Positions 35,421-45,544 of a stretch of 64,000 bases of DNA are shown piece after piece (positions within the stretch are counted from its first letter, which is position 1; each line of letters starts with the position of its first letter). Source of the stretch: Afipia clevelandensis ATCC 49720. GTDB lineage: Bacteria; Pseudomonadota; Alphaproteobacteria; Rhizobiales; Xanthobacteraceae. Both the position numbers and the translations under genes were made by a program. The notes under the pieces are model-generated. The model made no database searches. It was not told the origin of the DNA and worked only from the letters and a program-made list of their open reading frames with translations. The DNA lies in assembly GCF_000336555.1 (NCBI RefSeq), contig NZ_KB375281.1, positions 1,156,613 to 1,220,612 on the forward strand, in the 5' to 3' direction.

Positions 35421-36488
35421 GTGATTGGCCTTCTGGAAGAATACGAACGTACATTGGCGTTCGCTGAAGTCGCATTGGGTCAAATCCGATCCTTGCGCCA
35501 GAACGCAGTGCCCCGGAACTATGAAATCTGGTACATCTACGCGACCGGCTACAACGCAGCGCTCAACAAGATCATCAACGAGACCCTCAGCCGCAACGGC
35601 AAGCTGACCGAAGCCGATCTCGAACAGATCTACGAAACCTACCTCTCCCAGACCCGGACCACCGAGCGTATCGACACCGTCGGCACGCGGGTGATCAACG
35701 AGATCGACGACGTGATGAACCTCATCACGGATGCGCTCGGGATGACATCCACGTTCGGACGCAATCTGGAAGGCGCGACCCAGAAGCTGTCCGGCGCGCG
35801 GGACCGCGAGCAGGTCAAGGCCGTGGTGGAAGCGCTTGTCGCCACCACGCGCGAAATGCAGGAAACCAACCGCGCGCTGGAAACACGCCTCGCCACGTCG
35901 AAGCAGCAGATCAGCAGCCTCCAGCACAGCCTCGAAGCGATCCGCAACGAAAGCCTGACCGACCCCCTCACCTCGCTGGGCAACCGCAAGTTCTTCGACC
36001 GCGCCATCGAAAACGCGGTCGCACATGCTGCGAAATGCGGCGAGCCGCTATCGCTGCTGATGCTCGATATCGACTACTTCAAGTCTTTCAACGACAACTA
36101 CGGCCACCTCACCGGCGACCAGGTGCTGCGCCTGGTGGCAATGTCGCTGAAGCAGACCACCAAGGGGCAGGACATTACGGCGCGCTACGGTGGCGAGGAA
36201 TTCGCCGTGGTACTGCCGAATACAGCCCTGCGTCAGGCGCTCACGGTGGCCGACAACATCCGCCGCGCGGTGATGTCGAAACAGCTCAAGAAGAAATCGA
36301 CCGGCGAAATCCTCGGCCGCGTCACCATCTCTGTCGGCGTTTCGATGCTGCAACCCGGCGACGATCGCGACCGGCTGATCGAACGCGCGGATGCCTGCCT
36401 CTATGCCGCCAAGCGCAACGGCCGCAACCGCGTGATCTGCGAAGCCGATCCCGAGTTTTCGCCGACTGAGCGCATTCAGGTCGCCTGA
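35421..36488 (+). CDS. Diguanylate cyclase (GGDEF-domain protein)
   Basis: The 355-residue protein makes cyclic di-GMP from two GTP. The N-terminal 180 residues are a helical, charged region with no transmembrane segment, ending in a predicted coiled coil (residues about 140-185). The GGDEF domain starts with LTDPLTSLGNR. The active site is intact as GGEEF (257-261). The allosteric inhibition site RxxD, expected five residues before it, reads K248-G-Q-D251, so product inhibition may be weakened. The start is GTG at 35421. The stop overlaps the convergent tfoX-like gene by 13 bases. Confidence 0.93.
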   Translation: MIGLLEEYERTLAFAEVALGQIRSLRQNAVPRNYEIWYIYATGYNAALNKIINETLSRNGKLTEADLEQIYETYLSQTRTTERIDTVGTRVINEIDDVMNLITDALGMTSTFGRNLEGATQKLSGARDREQVKAVVEALVATTREMQETNRALETRLATSKQQISSLQHSLEAIRNESLTDPLTSLGNRKFFDRAIENAVAHAAKCGEPLSLLMLDIDYFKSFNDNYGHLTGDQVLRLVAMSLKQTTKGQDITARYGGEEFAVVLPNTALRQALTVADNIRRAVMSKQLKKKSTGEILGRVTISVGVSMLQPGDDRDRLIERADACLYAAKRNGRNRVICEADPEFSPTERIQVA

Positions 36489-36952
36489 CGCTTCTTCGCG
36501 CTGCTGCGTTTGGAAGCGGCTTTCCTGCCCTTGGCAACCTTTGCCGGGGCTCTTTTGCTTTTAGGCGGCTTGGCTTTCTTCGCTGCGGGCTTCGCCACTT
36601 TCTTCGGCGCACGCTTCCTTACGCCCGACTTCCTCGCAGCGGCACGCTTCGCAGCGCCCACGGCCTCGCGCGCCCATTCCGCAAGCTCTTCCGGATCGTC
36701 ATAAAGCCGTTCCGGCAAATGACGGTAGGAATTGACGACAACGGTCTTGTTGCGGGTGTCGTACTGAAACGGCTTGGCGCCTTCGGCGTCATAGCGAGGG
36801 ATGGTCAATTCATCGACCCGAAAGATAATCCCCGCGCGCAGCGCCATGGCGAAGTTCACGCCATCGGCGGTGATGCCGAAGCCGCTGAACATCTTGCGCA
36901 GGGAGATCGGCCCGAACTCGGAGAAAAGATCGATCAGGTGGTCACGGTCCAT
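36476..36952 (-). CDS. TfoX N-terminal domain protein with Lys/Ala-rich tail
   Basis: The 158-residue protein starts with a TfoX N-terminal domain (about residues 1-90), seen in DLFSEFGPISLRKMFSGFGITADGVNFA and FRVDE. The C-terminal 60 residues are almost only Lys, Ala, Arg, Pro and Ser in KKxAKP-type repeats, like eukaryotic histone H1 tails and bacterial AlgP or HU tails. It should bind nucleic acid non-specifically. TfoX is a competence regulator in gammaproteobacteria, but stand-alone N-domains elsewhere are uncharacterised. I prefer ATG at 36952; an ATG at 36974 lies directly against a strong hairpin that would block initiation. It lies 65 bases after sufA. Confidence 0.82.
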   Translation of the reverse strand: MDRDHLIDLFSEFGPISLRKMFSGFGITADGVNFAMALRAGIIFRVDELTIPRYDAEGAKPFQYDTRNKTVVVNSYRHLPERLYDDPEELAEWAREAVGAAKRAAARKSGVRKRAPKKVAKPAAKKAKPPKSKRAPAKVAKGRKAASKRSSAKKRQAT

Positions 36953-36975
36953 GCGCGTATTCCGCAAAAGCATGC

Positions 36976-36996
36976 CCTCGGGCGTGACCCGAGGGT
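36976..36996 (-). terminator. Hairpin between sufA and the TfoX-domain gene
   Basis: CCCTCGGG (36976-36983) pairs perfectly with CCCGAGGG (36989-36996). On the leftward transcript it is followed by a CTTTTG stretch, a weak T run. It may end part of the suf transcript; the TfoX gene start lies 24 bases beyond it. Confidence 0.45.
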
Positions 36997-37017
36997 GGGC
37001 AAAGCCGGACCGTGCTC

Positions 37018-37425
37018 TCAGCCGTCGATCTTCGCAGGCGTGAGCTGAACGGACTCGCCGCAGCCGCAGGCGCTGATCTGGTTCGGATTGTTGAACACGA
37101 ACTGGGCCTGCATCTTGTCGGCCTTGTAGTCCATCTCGGTGCCCAGCAGAAACAGGACCGCCTTCGGATCGACAAGGATCTTCACGCCCTTGTCTTCCAC
37201 AACCTCGTCGGTCGGCTTCACGTCGTGGGCATATTCGACCGTGTAGGACTGGCCGGCGCAACCGCCGTTCTTGATGCCGACGCGCAGACCGACGATTTCA
37301 GAGTCCGCACGTTCGGCGAGCTCCTTGACGCGCGATGCCGCGGCGTCCGTCAGGCGCATCACCTGAGGGCGCGGGCGCACAGCGGGCTTGGATGGAGAGG
37401 GAGCATTTGGCGTCATACCGGTCAT
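37018..37425 (-). CDS. sufA: A-type Fe-S carrier protein (SufA/IscA/ErpA-like)
   Basis: This 135-residue A-type carrier receives Fe-S clusters from the SufBCD scaffold and delivers them to target enzymes. The three conserved cysteines appear in NGGCAGQSY and SACGCGES. The N-terminal 20 residues are a Pro/Ala-rich extension. The start ATG at 37425 is preceded by GAGGAA. It is the last gene of the suf operon, 72 bases after sufT. SufA is chosen over IscA or ErpA by operon context, as the families are hard to separate by sequence. Confidence 0.9.
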   Translation of the reverse strand: MTGMTPNAPSPSKPAVRPRPQVMRLTDAAASRVKELAERADSEIVGLRVGIKNGGCAGQSYTVEYAHDVKPTDEVVEDKGVKILVDPKAVLFLLGTEMDYKADKMQAQFVFNNPNQISACGCGESVQLTPAKIDG

Positions 37426-37497
37426 TTGTTCATTCCTCGTGGCGGTTCAAGGCCGCCCTGAAATGCAGAATAGATACCGAAACTGAGTCGTGTCAGC

Positions 37498-37878
37498 TCA
37501 CCACATGTTGAGGACGAGGCGCGCCTCGTCGGACATCCGGTCAGGGGTCCAGGTCGGTTCCCAGACCACGTTGACGCTGACGGGACCGACGCCCGCGACG
37601 CTCGCCACCGCGTTCTCCACCATGGTCGGCAATTCGCCGGCGGCGGGACAGTTTGGCGTGGTCAGCGTCATCTCGACGTCCACCGAGCGGTCATCCTTGA
37701 TGTCGACCTTGTAGATCAGGCCGAGTTCATAGATGTCCGCCGGAATTTCCGGGTCGAAGACGGTCTTCAGCGCGGCCACGATATCGGTGCCGAGACGTTC
37801 GGTTTCCTCGGGCGGCAGCGCCGACTGGGTATCGAACTTCAGGCCTGCCGGTTCGGCTGTCTGGACGGTGTCGTTCAT
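37498..37878 (-). CDS. sufT: Fe-S assembly protein SufT (MIP18/DUF59 domain)
   Basis: The 126-residue protein has the DPEIPADIYELGLIYKV signature of the MIP18 domain and the TTPNCPAAGELP cysteine loop. SufT proteins assist Fe-S cluster transfer, mostly under heavy demand. Here it is clearly part of the suf operon: its ATG overlaps the sufS stop as ATGA, and sufA follows. PaaD at 525-1025 is a paralogous domain fused to a zinc ribbon. Confidence 0.92.
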   Translation of the reverse strand: MNDTVQTAEPAGLKFDTQSALPPEETERLGTDIVAALKTVFDPEIPADIYELGLIYKVDIKDDRSVDVEMTLTTPNCPAAGELPTMVENAVASVAGVGPVSVNVVWEPTWTPDRMSDEARLVLNMW

Positions 37879-39116
37879 GCGAAGAGCTCCCGCGCCTTGA
37901 TAAGCGCCTGCGCCAACTGATCGACTTCAGCGCGCGTATTATACATGCCGAATGAGGCCCGGCACGTCGCCGTGACGTTGAATCGCTCCAGAAGCGGCAT
38001 GACGCAGTGGGTTCCTGCCCGGACCGCGATGCCGCTGCGGTCAATGACCGTCGCCACATCATGTGGGTGCGCTCCGGCCATTTCAAAAGAGATCACTGGT
38101 CCCTTGCCCCTGGCATTGCCGATAACGCGAATGGAATTGATCTCCCGCAGCCGGTCGGTGGCATAGGTCAGCAAATCATGCTCATGGGCCGCGATGCGGT
38201 CCTTGCCGATCGAATTGACGTAGTCAATCGCCGCGCCAAGCCCGATGGACTCGACGATCGCCGGTGTACCGGCCTCGAACTTGTGCGGCGGATCGCCATA
38301 GGTGACCCAGTCCTTCGTCACCTCACGGATCATCTCGCCGCCGCCGTTATACGGGCGCATCGCAACCAGATGATCGTATTTCGCGTAGAGCACGCCAATA
38401 CCGGTCGGCCCATAGAGCTTGTGGCCGGTGAAGACGTAGAAATCGCAGTCGATGTCCTGCACGTCGATGGTCTGATGCACAGCCGCCTGACTGCCATCGA
38501 CCAGCACCGGAATGCCGCGGGCATGGGCGATCTTCACGACCTCCTTGACGGGCACGACAGTGCCCAGCGCATTCGACATCTGCGTGATCGCGACGATCTT
38601 CGTCTTCGGCGTCAGGAGCTTCTCGAACTCCTCGATCAGGAAATTGCCTTCGTCATCGACCGGCGCCCACTTGAGAACGGCGCCCTGCCGTTCGCGCAAG
38701 AAGTGCCACGGCACGATGTTGGAGTGATGCTCCATGATCGAGAGGACGATCTCGTCGCCCTCCTTGATGTTCGGAGCGCCCCATGACGACGCGACGAGGT
38801 TGATTGCCTCGGTGGCATTACGCGTGAAGATGATTTCTTCATTGCGCTTTGTATTCAGGAATTGCGCAACCCGCGTGCGGCCGCCCTCATAGGCATCGGT
38901 TGCCGCATTGGCGAGATAGTGCAATCCGCGATGCACATTGGCGTATTCGGACTTGTAGGCTTCGCTCATGCGATCGAGCACTGCGTTCGGCTTTTGCGCC
39001 GATGCGGCGTTGTCGAGATAGACAAGCGGCTTGCCGTAGACCTTCAGCGCGAGCGCCGGAAAATCCTGGCGGACCCGCTCGACATCGTATGAGCCGTTGG
39101 CAACAGCCGGATGCAT
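37875..39116 (-). CDS. sufS: Cysteine desulfurase SufS (group II)
   Basis: SufS removes sulfur from cysteine and passes it as persulfide to the Suf scaffold. The 413-residue PLP enzyme has its PLP lysine in FTGHKLYGPTG and the active Cys in the short-loop ATCRASFGMYN motif near the C-terminus, which is typical of group II. The ATG at 39116 follows the sufD stop by two bases; another in-frame ATG at 39140 inside sufD is possible. A group I desulfurase gene starts the same operon, so two sulfur-mobilising enzymes are encoded together. No SufE or SufU gene is visible. Confidence 0.94.
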   Translation of the reverse strand: MHPAVANGSYDVERVRQDFPALALKVYGKPLVYLDNAASAQKPNAVLDRMSEAYKSEYANVHRGLHYLANAATDAYEGGRTRVAQFLNTKRNEEIIFTRNATEAINLVASSWGAPNIKEGDEIVLSIMEHHSNIVPWHFLRERQGAVLKWAPVDDEGNFLIEEFEKLLTPKTKIVAITQMSNALGTVVPVKEVVKIAHARGIPVLVDGSQAAVHQTIDVQDIDCDFYVFTGHKLYGPTGIGVLYAKYDHLVAMRPYNGGGEMIREVTKDWVTYGDPPHKFEAGTPAIVESIGLGAAIDYVNSIGKDRIAAHEHDLLTYATDRLREINSIRVIGNARGKGPVISFEMAGAHPHDVATVIDRSGIAVRAGTHCVMPLLERFNVTATCRASFGMYNTRAEVDQLAQALIKARELFA

Positions 39117-39118
39117 GA

Positions 39119-40441
39119 TCAGCCCCGCACCGCCAGCCATCGTCCGGCAGCCGCCATCGCGACGTCGCGCAGATTGTCATCCACGATCGACTCGATGGCT
39201 TCACCGACGAAGGCGGCGATCAGAAGCGCCTGCGCTTCCTTCTCCGGAAGGCCGCGCGCACGCAGATAGAACAGCAAGCTCTCATCTAGCGCACCGGCCG
39301 TCGCGCCGTGACCGCACGTCACGTCATCCGCGAAGATTTCCAGCTCCGGCTTGCTGTCCGCTTCGGCCTCGTCCGACAGAAGCAGCGCGCGGGTCATCAT
39401 CTTGCCGTCAGTCTTCTGTGCGTCGGGCTGCACAATGATGCGACCCTGGAACACGGAATGCGCACGGTCATCGAGCACCGCGCGGAAAACTTCGCGGCTC
39501 GAGCAATGCGGCACCGCATGATCGACCACCAGCGTGGTGTCGCCGTGGCGGCGAGCACCGAGCAGGTTGACGCCGTTTGTCGTCAGTTCGCTGCCCTCGC
39601 CGGCGAACCTGATGAAGCCCTGATACCGGCTGACGCTGCCGCCATTGGTCAGGTTGAACGTATTCAGCTTCGCCTTCGCGCCGATGGTGAAGATGCCCGT
39701 TGTCACATGCGCCGCATCGAGCGCATCTTCCATCAGGCGGACGTGCTGCAGCTCGGCCTCATCGCCGATCCAGATCACGACGGAGTCGTGGGTTTGATAG
39801 GACTTTGCACCCTCCGCAGCGACAAAGCTCTCCACGAGCGTTGCCTGCGCGCCCTTCGCCAGTTTCAGCAGCGAGCGCGTCACCAGCGAGGTGCCGGAAT
39901 CGGTCGCGACATGCACGATATGAATCGGCTTGGTCAGCGTGACGCCTTCGGCCACGTCGACAACAACACCGTCCGTCGCCAGTGCGGCATTCAGCGAAAT
40001 CATCGCATCCGATGCGACGCTGGTCTGCAGCAGATCGGCGCGCACCTTGTTGCCGCCGTCCTCAAGGACTTCACGCAGGGTCCGCAGGTGAACACCCGCT
40101 TCCAGCGTGGTCACGTCCGAGAGTTGCGGCGTGAACACGCCGTCCACCAGCACCAGCTTCTGCGTATTCTCGATGCCGAGCGCCTTGATTGCCTTTGCCG
40201 CGCGGGTCAGGTCGGCCTGATCCGGTGCAGCAGCCAACGGCGCGACCTCGCGCAGCAGCGCGCGCAGATCGGTGTACTTCCATTCCTCGATGCGCCGGTG
40301 CGGCAGGCCGCGGCGGACGAAGTCGTCGAAGGCATTCTGACGGACTTCGGCAACCGGACCCGATCCGGGCAAACGGCTGCGCGCCGCGGCGAACAATTCG
40401 CCAAGCGCATCCGTTGTCGATTGAACCAATGCAACGTTCAT
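39119..40441 (-). CDS. sufD: Fe-S cluster assembly scaffold subunit SufD
   Basis: SufD forms with SufB and SufC the SufBC2D scaffold where Fe-S clusters are built; it is important for iron entry. The 440-residue protein has a helical N-terminus (with RRIEEWKYTDLRALLRE) and a beta-helix core ending in the ADDVTCGHGATAGALDESLLFYLRARGL motif that is conserved in SufB and SufD. The gene starts 12 bases after sufC and ends 2 bases before the sufS start. Confidence 0.95.
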   Translation of the reverse strand: MNVALVQSTTDALGELFAAARSRLPGSGPVAEVRQNAFDDFVRRGLPHRRIEEWKYTDLRALLREVAPLAAAPDQADLTRAAKAIKALGIENTQKLVLVDGVFTPQLSDVTTLEAGVHLRTLREVLEDGGNKVRADLLQTSVASDAMISLNAALATDGVVVDVAEGVTLTKPIHIVHVATDSGTSLVTRSLLKLAKGAQATLVESFVAAEGAKSYQTHDSVVIWIGDEAELQHVRLMEDALDAAHVTTGIFTIGAKAKLNTFNLTNGGSVSRYQGFIRFAGEGSELTTNGVNLLGARRHGDTTLVVDHAVPHCSSREVFRAVLDDRAHSVFQGRIIVQPDAQKTDGKMMTRALLLSDEAEADSKPELEIFADDVTCGHGATAGALDESLLFYLRARGLPEKEAQALLIAAFVGEAIESIVDDNLRDVAMAAAGRWLAVRG

Positions 40442-40453
40442 GATCGGACCTGC

Positions 40454-41208
40454 TTACGCTGCCTTGCCTTCATACTGGGCGTAACCGGACTTCTCCAGCT
40501 CCAGCGCCAGCTCCTTGCCGCCGCTCTTGACCACGCGGCCCTTCGACATGACGTGAACCACGTCCGGGACGATGTAGTTCAGCAGCCGCTGATAGTGAGT
40601 GATGACGACCATCGCGCGATCGGGCGAGCGCAGTGCATTGACGCCGTCGGCGGCGATGCGCAGCGCGTCGATGTCCAGACCCGAATCCATTTCGTCGAGG
40701 ATGCAGAGGCTGGGCTGGAACAGCCCCATCTGCAGCACTTCGTTGCGCTTCTTCTCGCCGCCGGAGAAGCCGACGTTGACGCCGCGCTTGAGCATATCCA
40801 TCGGAATGTTGAGCGACTTGGCGATCTCGCGCACCTTCTTCAGGAACTCTGGCGCCATCAGTTCGGTCTCGCCCCGCGCCTTGCGCTGCGCGTTGAGCGC
40901 CGTGTGCAGGAAGTTCATCGTGGTGACGCCGGGGATTTCCACCGGATACTGGAATGCGAGGAACACACCCTTGGCGGCGCGCTCGTCCGGCGCCATCTCC
41001 AGCAGGTCTTCGCCCTTGAACAGGATCTCGCCGCCGGTCACTTCATAGCCGGGTTTGCCGGCGATGACGTGGCTCAGGGTCGACTTGCCCGAACCGTTCG
41101 GGCCCATGATGGCGTGAACCTGCCCCGCGTTCACAGTGAGGTCGAGACCATGAAGGATCTCGTTATCTTCCACCTGAACCTTGAGGCCTTTGACTTCGAG
41201 TAACGCGG

Positions 41209-41212
<4 letters not shown>
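40454..41212 (-). CDS. sufC: Fe-S cluster assembly ATPase SufC
   Basis: This ABC-type ATPase drives conformational change of the SufBCD scaffold. The 252-residue protein shows Walker [10 protein letters not shown] (about residues 38-46), the ABC signature [14 protein letters not shown] and Walker [13 protein letters not shown], characteristic of SufC. The frame is open for more than 500 bases upstream within sufB, but the ATG at 41212 overlaps the sufB stop as ATGA and gives the family length. Confidence 0.97.
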
Positions 41213-42687
<1,475 letters not shown>

Positions 42688-42769
42688 CTTTATCCTCCGC
42701 TCGCGGTTTCAAGGACCGCGGTGGACCGCGTAAGTTGTAGCAGGCAAAAACACTCGCAAAACGAGAATG

Positions 42770-43936
42770 TTAGAACTGTTCAAGCCCGATTGCTGGAGCT
42801 TTACGTAATACACTCGCGAGCTTTATCCAAGCCTCCAGACAACGATCTATGCCCGCTTCGGTGGTGTCCCAGCCCAGACTGAGGCGAATAGCTCCCTGCA
42901 GTAGCACTGGATCAACGTTCATCGCTTGAAGAACGTGCGACGGCTGAACCTTGCCGGACGAGCAGGCGGAGCCGGACGACACCGCAATACCCTCCAGATC
43001 GAAGCCGATCACCGCGGTTTCGGCCTTGAGGCCGGGCGCGGACATCAGCGTCGTATTGGGCAATCGCGGAACAGAATCCGAGAAAATCACCGTCCCGGGA
43101 TGGCTTCTGAGGCCCTTTTCGAGCCGCGCCTGAAGGGCCTTCATCCGGGTGACGTCGGCGGCGTCCATGGACGCCATTGCCGCCGTCACGGCTGCTCCAA
43201 AGCCGGCGATACCGGGGACATTTTCGGTTCCGGCCCGCCGGCTCTGTTCCTGGCCGCCGCCTCTTATCAGCGCTTCCAGGCCGGACAGGGTATCGCCCAC
43301 AATCATGGCCCCGACGCCCTTCGGGCCGCCGATCTTGTGCGCGGAAACCGTGAGAATATCCGCTCCGAGTGATCTGATATTTATAGGTATTCTTGAAAAA
43401 GCCTGCACGGCATCGACATGCAGGACGCCCCCTGCGGCATGGACGCGTTCCGCCACCTGCGAAACCGGCTGGATCGCGCCGGTCTCGTTGTTGGCCATCA
43501 TCACCGACACCAGCGCCGGCGGCTGATCGGCCAGCAGCTCGGCAAGTGCGTTAAGGTCGATCACACCCGACGGAAGTACCGGCGCGATCTTGATCGCATC
43601 CGCCGCGAATCGCCCGCCCGCGAGCACCGAGGGATGCTCGATGGCGGAGACGATCAGCCGCTGCACCGGTTCCGCGCGTCCCCGGCGCAGTCCGGGCGTC
43701 AGCGCCAGGGCGTTGGCTTCGGTGCCGCCGGAGGTGAAAACCACGTTCCGCTGGTCCGCGCCGAGCGCGGCAGCGACCGCAGAGCGCGCGTCCTCAACCA
43801 GCTTCCGCGCCGCCCGGCCCTCGCTGTGCACCGACGACGGGTTCCCCTCAACATCGAAGGCATCCGCCATCGCACTGCGCGCCTCGGGCCGCAGCGGTGT
43901 CGTCGCATTCCAGTCGAGATAAACCCGCTCACGCAT
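42770..43936 (-). CDS. Cysteine desulfurase, group I (IscS/NifS-like)
   Basis: This PLP-dependent cysteine desulfurase of 388 residues belongs to the IscS/NifS group. It starts YLDWNATTPLRPEA, has the PLP lysine in SAHKIGGPKGVGA, the conserved RxGTENV (RRAGTENVPG), and the catalytic Cys in the extended-loop SSGSACSSGKVQPSHVL. Group I enzymes usually serve ISC or NIF scaffolds; here it heads the suf operon, with SufS further down. Whether it supplies sulfur to Suf, to tRNA thiolation or to both is open. No iscU or iscR is in the window. Confidence 0.92.
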   Translation of the reverse strand: MRERVYLDWNATTPLRPEARSAMADAFDVEGNPSSVHSEGRAARKLVEDARSAVAAALGADQRNVVFTSGGTEANALALTPGLRRGRAEPVQRLIVSAIEHPSVLAGGRFAADAIKIAPVLPSGVIDLNALAELLADQPPALVSVMMANNETGAIQPVSQVAERVHAAGGVLHVDAVQAFSRIPINIRSLGADILTVSAHKIGGPKGVGAMIVGDTLSGLEALIRGGGQEQSRRAGTENVPGIAGFGAAVTAAMASMDAADVTRMKALQARLEKGLRSHPGTVIFSDSVPRLPNTTLMSAPGLKAETAVIGFDLEGIAVSSGSACSSGKVQPSHVLQAMNVDPVLLQGAIRLSLGWDTTEAGIDRCLEAWIKLASVLRKAPAIGLEQF

Positions 43937-44145
43937 GTGGCCGCACAGTCCAATCCGCCTTGAGAGGCATTTTTATCCCGCAATTGCATGAAAATAATCA
44001 GCAATCCGGCCTAACAGCACCTCCCGGCAGGCGCAATATGCTTGCTTTTTGCCCCTTGCCCCATGCTAGAAGGCGGCACCATTCGACAGACATTTCGTTT
44101 GCAATGGCCGCTCGGCCAGCACAACGACGCTTCAAAGGAATTTTG

Positions 44146-44793
44146 ATGCCTGAAGTCATTTTCACCGGCCCTGCCGGCCGTCTTGAAGGCCGCTATCATC
44201 CGGCGAAGCAGAAGAACGCGCCGATTGCGATGGTGCTGCACCCGCATCCGCAGTTCCAGGGCAATATGAACCACCCGATCGTTTATCAGGTCTACTACGC
44301 GTTCGTCGCACGCGGGTTCTCCGTGCTGCGTTTCAACTTTCGCGGCGTCGGCCGCAGCCAGGGTTCGTTCGATCATGGCACCGGCGAACTGTCGGATGCA
44401 GCCTCCGCCCTCGACTGGGCACAGACCATCAATCCCGAAGCACGCGCCTGCTGGGTCGCGGGATTTTCGTTCGGCGCATGGATCGGCATGCAGCTCTTGA
44501 TGCGCCGTCCCGAGGTCGAAGGCTTCATCTCGATCGCGCCGGAGCCGAACCGTTACGACTTTTCGTTCCTCGCACCCTGCCCGTCTTCCGGCCTGATCGT
44601 TCACGGCGACAAGGACATCGTGGCGCCTGCGAAGGACGTCACCACGCTGGTGGAGAAACTCAAGACGCAAAAGGGAATCGTGATCGACCAGCAGGTCATT
44701 CCCGGCGCCAACCACTTCTTCGTGGACAAGATGGAGCCGCTGATGGAGTCGGTGACATCCTATCTCGACATGCGGCTTGCCAACGTGCGCTAA
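44146..44793 (+). CDS. Alpha/beta hydrolase (dienelactone-hydrolase-like, COG2945 type)
   Basis: The 215-residue alpha/beta hydrolase shows the oxyanion-region HPHPQFQGNMNHPIV, the nucleophile Ser108 in GFSFGAW, Asp157 in GDKDIVAP and His190 in GANHFF. The family is widespread and its substrates are unknown. The ATG at 44146 has an AAAGGAA ribosome-binding site. The frame is open from 43897, but that part has no family character and lies in the promoter region of the divergent suf operon. Confidence 0.88.
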   Translation: MPEVIFTGPAGRLEGRYHPAKQKNAPIAMVLHPHPQFQGNMNHPIVYQVYYAFVARGFSVLRFNFRGVGRSQGSFDHGTGELSDAASALDWAQTINPEARACWVAGFSFGAWIGMQLLMRRPEVEGFISIAPEPNRYDFSFLAPCPSSGLIVHGDKDIVAPAKDVTTLVEKLKTQKGIVIDQQVIPGANHFFVDKMEPLMESVTSYLDMRLANVR

Positions 44794-44814
44794 CCTTCAC
44801 TCCTTCTCAAATGA

Positions 44815-44849
44815 AAAATGGCGCGGACGAATGTCGCCCGCGCCATTTT
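44815..44849. terminator. Bidirectional rho-independent terminator between hydrolase and GST genes
   Basis: AAAATGGCGCGG (44815-44826) and CCGCGCCATTTT (44838-44849) form a perfect 12-base-pair stem with an 11-base loop and A/T-rich ends on both sides, between two convergent genes. Confidence 0.9.
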
Positions 44850-44869
44850 CATGAACTGAACCTGCGCCC

Positions 44870-45544
44870 TTAAGCAGCGGCACGCCGGTCCAGTTGGGAA
44901 AGGTACGACTTGTGCTTTTCCATGAAGGCCCGCAGTAGCGCCGGATAGTCCGCGCTCACCGCCTCACGAACTGAGGCGCGCTCGCGCAAGCTCTTGCGCC
45001 AACGCGCGATCCTCGGCTTGTTATCGAGAATGCCGAAATCGCCGATCTCGTCGAACACATCGAAGTAACGGAAGACGGGCGCGAACACGGCATCGACCAG
45101 CGAGAATTTTTCGCCGTCAAAAAACGGCGTCGCGACCAGACGCGCTTCCAGCCGCGCGAACTTGTCAGCCGCCTGCTTTGCTTTCGCCTTGAAGGCGGAT
45201 TCGTCCGCGACAGTTTCAAGCCCCCAGATGTCGCCCAGCACGGCCGAGCCGAACTCGATCCATGCGCGATGTTCGGCGCGGGTCAGCGGATCCTGCGGAT
45301 GTAACGGATTGGGTAGGGTCTCTTCCAGATATTCCAGAATGACCGCGGACTCGAACACCGCCTTGTCGCCGACCTGCAGCACCGGCACCTTGCCGAGCGG
45401 CGAAATCTTCAGGAACCAGTCCGGCTTGTTGTCGAGATCAATGTCGATCCGCTCGAACGGCACGCCCTTTTCTTTAAGAGAAATCACGGCGCGCTGAACA
45501 TAGGGGCAGAGCTTGTGGCTGATCAGATTCAGCGGCGCGCTCAT
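44870..45544 (-). CDS. Glutathione S-transferase
   Basis: The 224-residue protein has an N-terminal thioredoxin-like GST domain (residues 1-80) with SHKLCPYVQRAVISLKEKGVPFE, a Cys-Pro-Tyr motif near the start (CPYV), cis-Pro in GKVPVL, and ESAVILEYLEE. An all-helical C-terminal domain follows. The CPYV signature suggests a Cys-type (omega/beta-like) GST with thiol transferase or dehalogenase-like chemistry; the substrate is unknown. The ATG at 45544 has GGAGGG ahead and overlaps the stop of a 44-residue upstream ORF. Promoter control is probably through the palindromes at 45687-45751. Confidence 0.92.
   Translation of the reverse strand: MSAPLNLISHKLCPYVQRAVISLKEKGVPFERIDIDLDNKPDWFLKISPLGKVPVLQVGDKAVFESAVILEYLEETLPNPLHPQDPLTRAEHRAWIEFGSAVLGDIWGLETVADESAFKAKAKQAADKFARLEARLVATPFFDGEKFSLVDAVFAPVFRYFDVFDEIGDFGILDNKPRIARWRKSLRERASVREAVSADYPALLRAFMEKHKSYLSQLDRRAAA

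Noticed and set aside
39308..41203. Rightward open frame of 631 codons across sufD and sufC
   Set aside because: It crosses two confirmed genes on the opposite strand and has Arg/His/Gln-rich composition without motifs.
43897..44145. N-terminal extension of the alpha/beta hydrolase
   Set aside because: No family similarity, a good ribosome-binding site at 44146, and the region must hold the divergent suf promoter.
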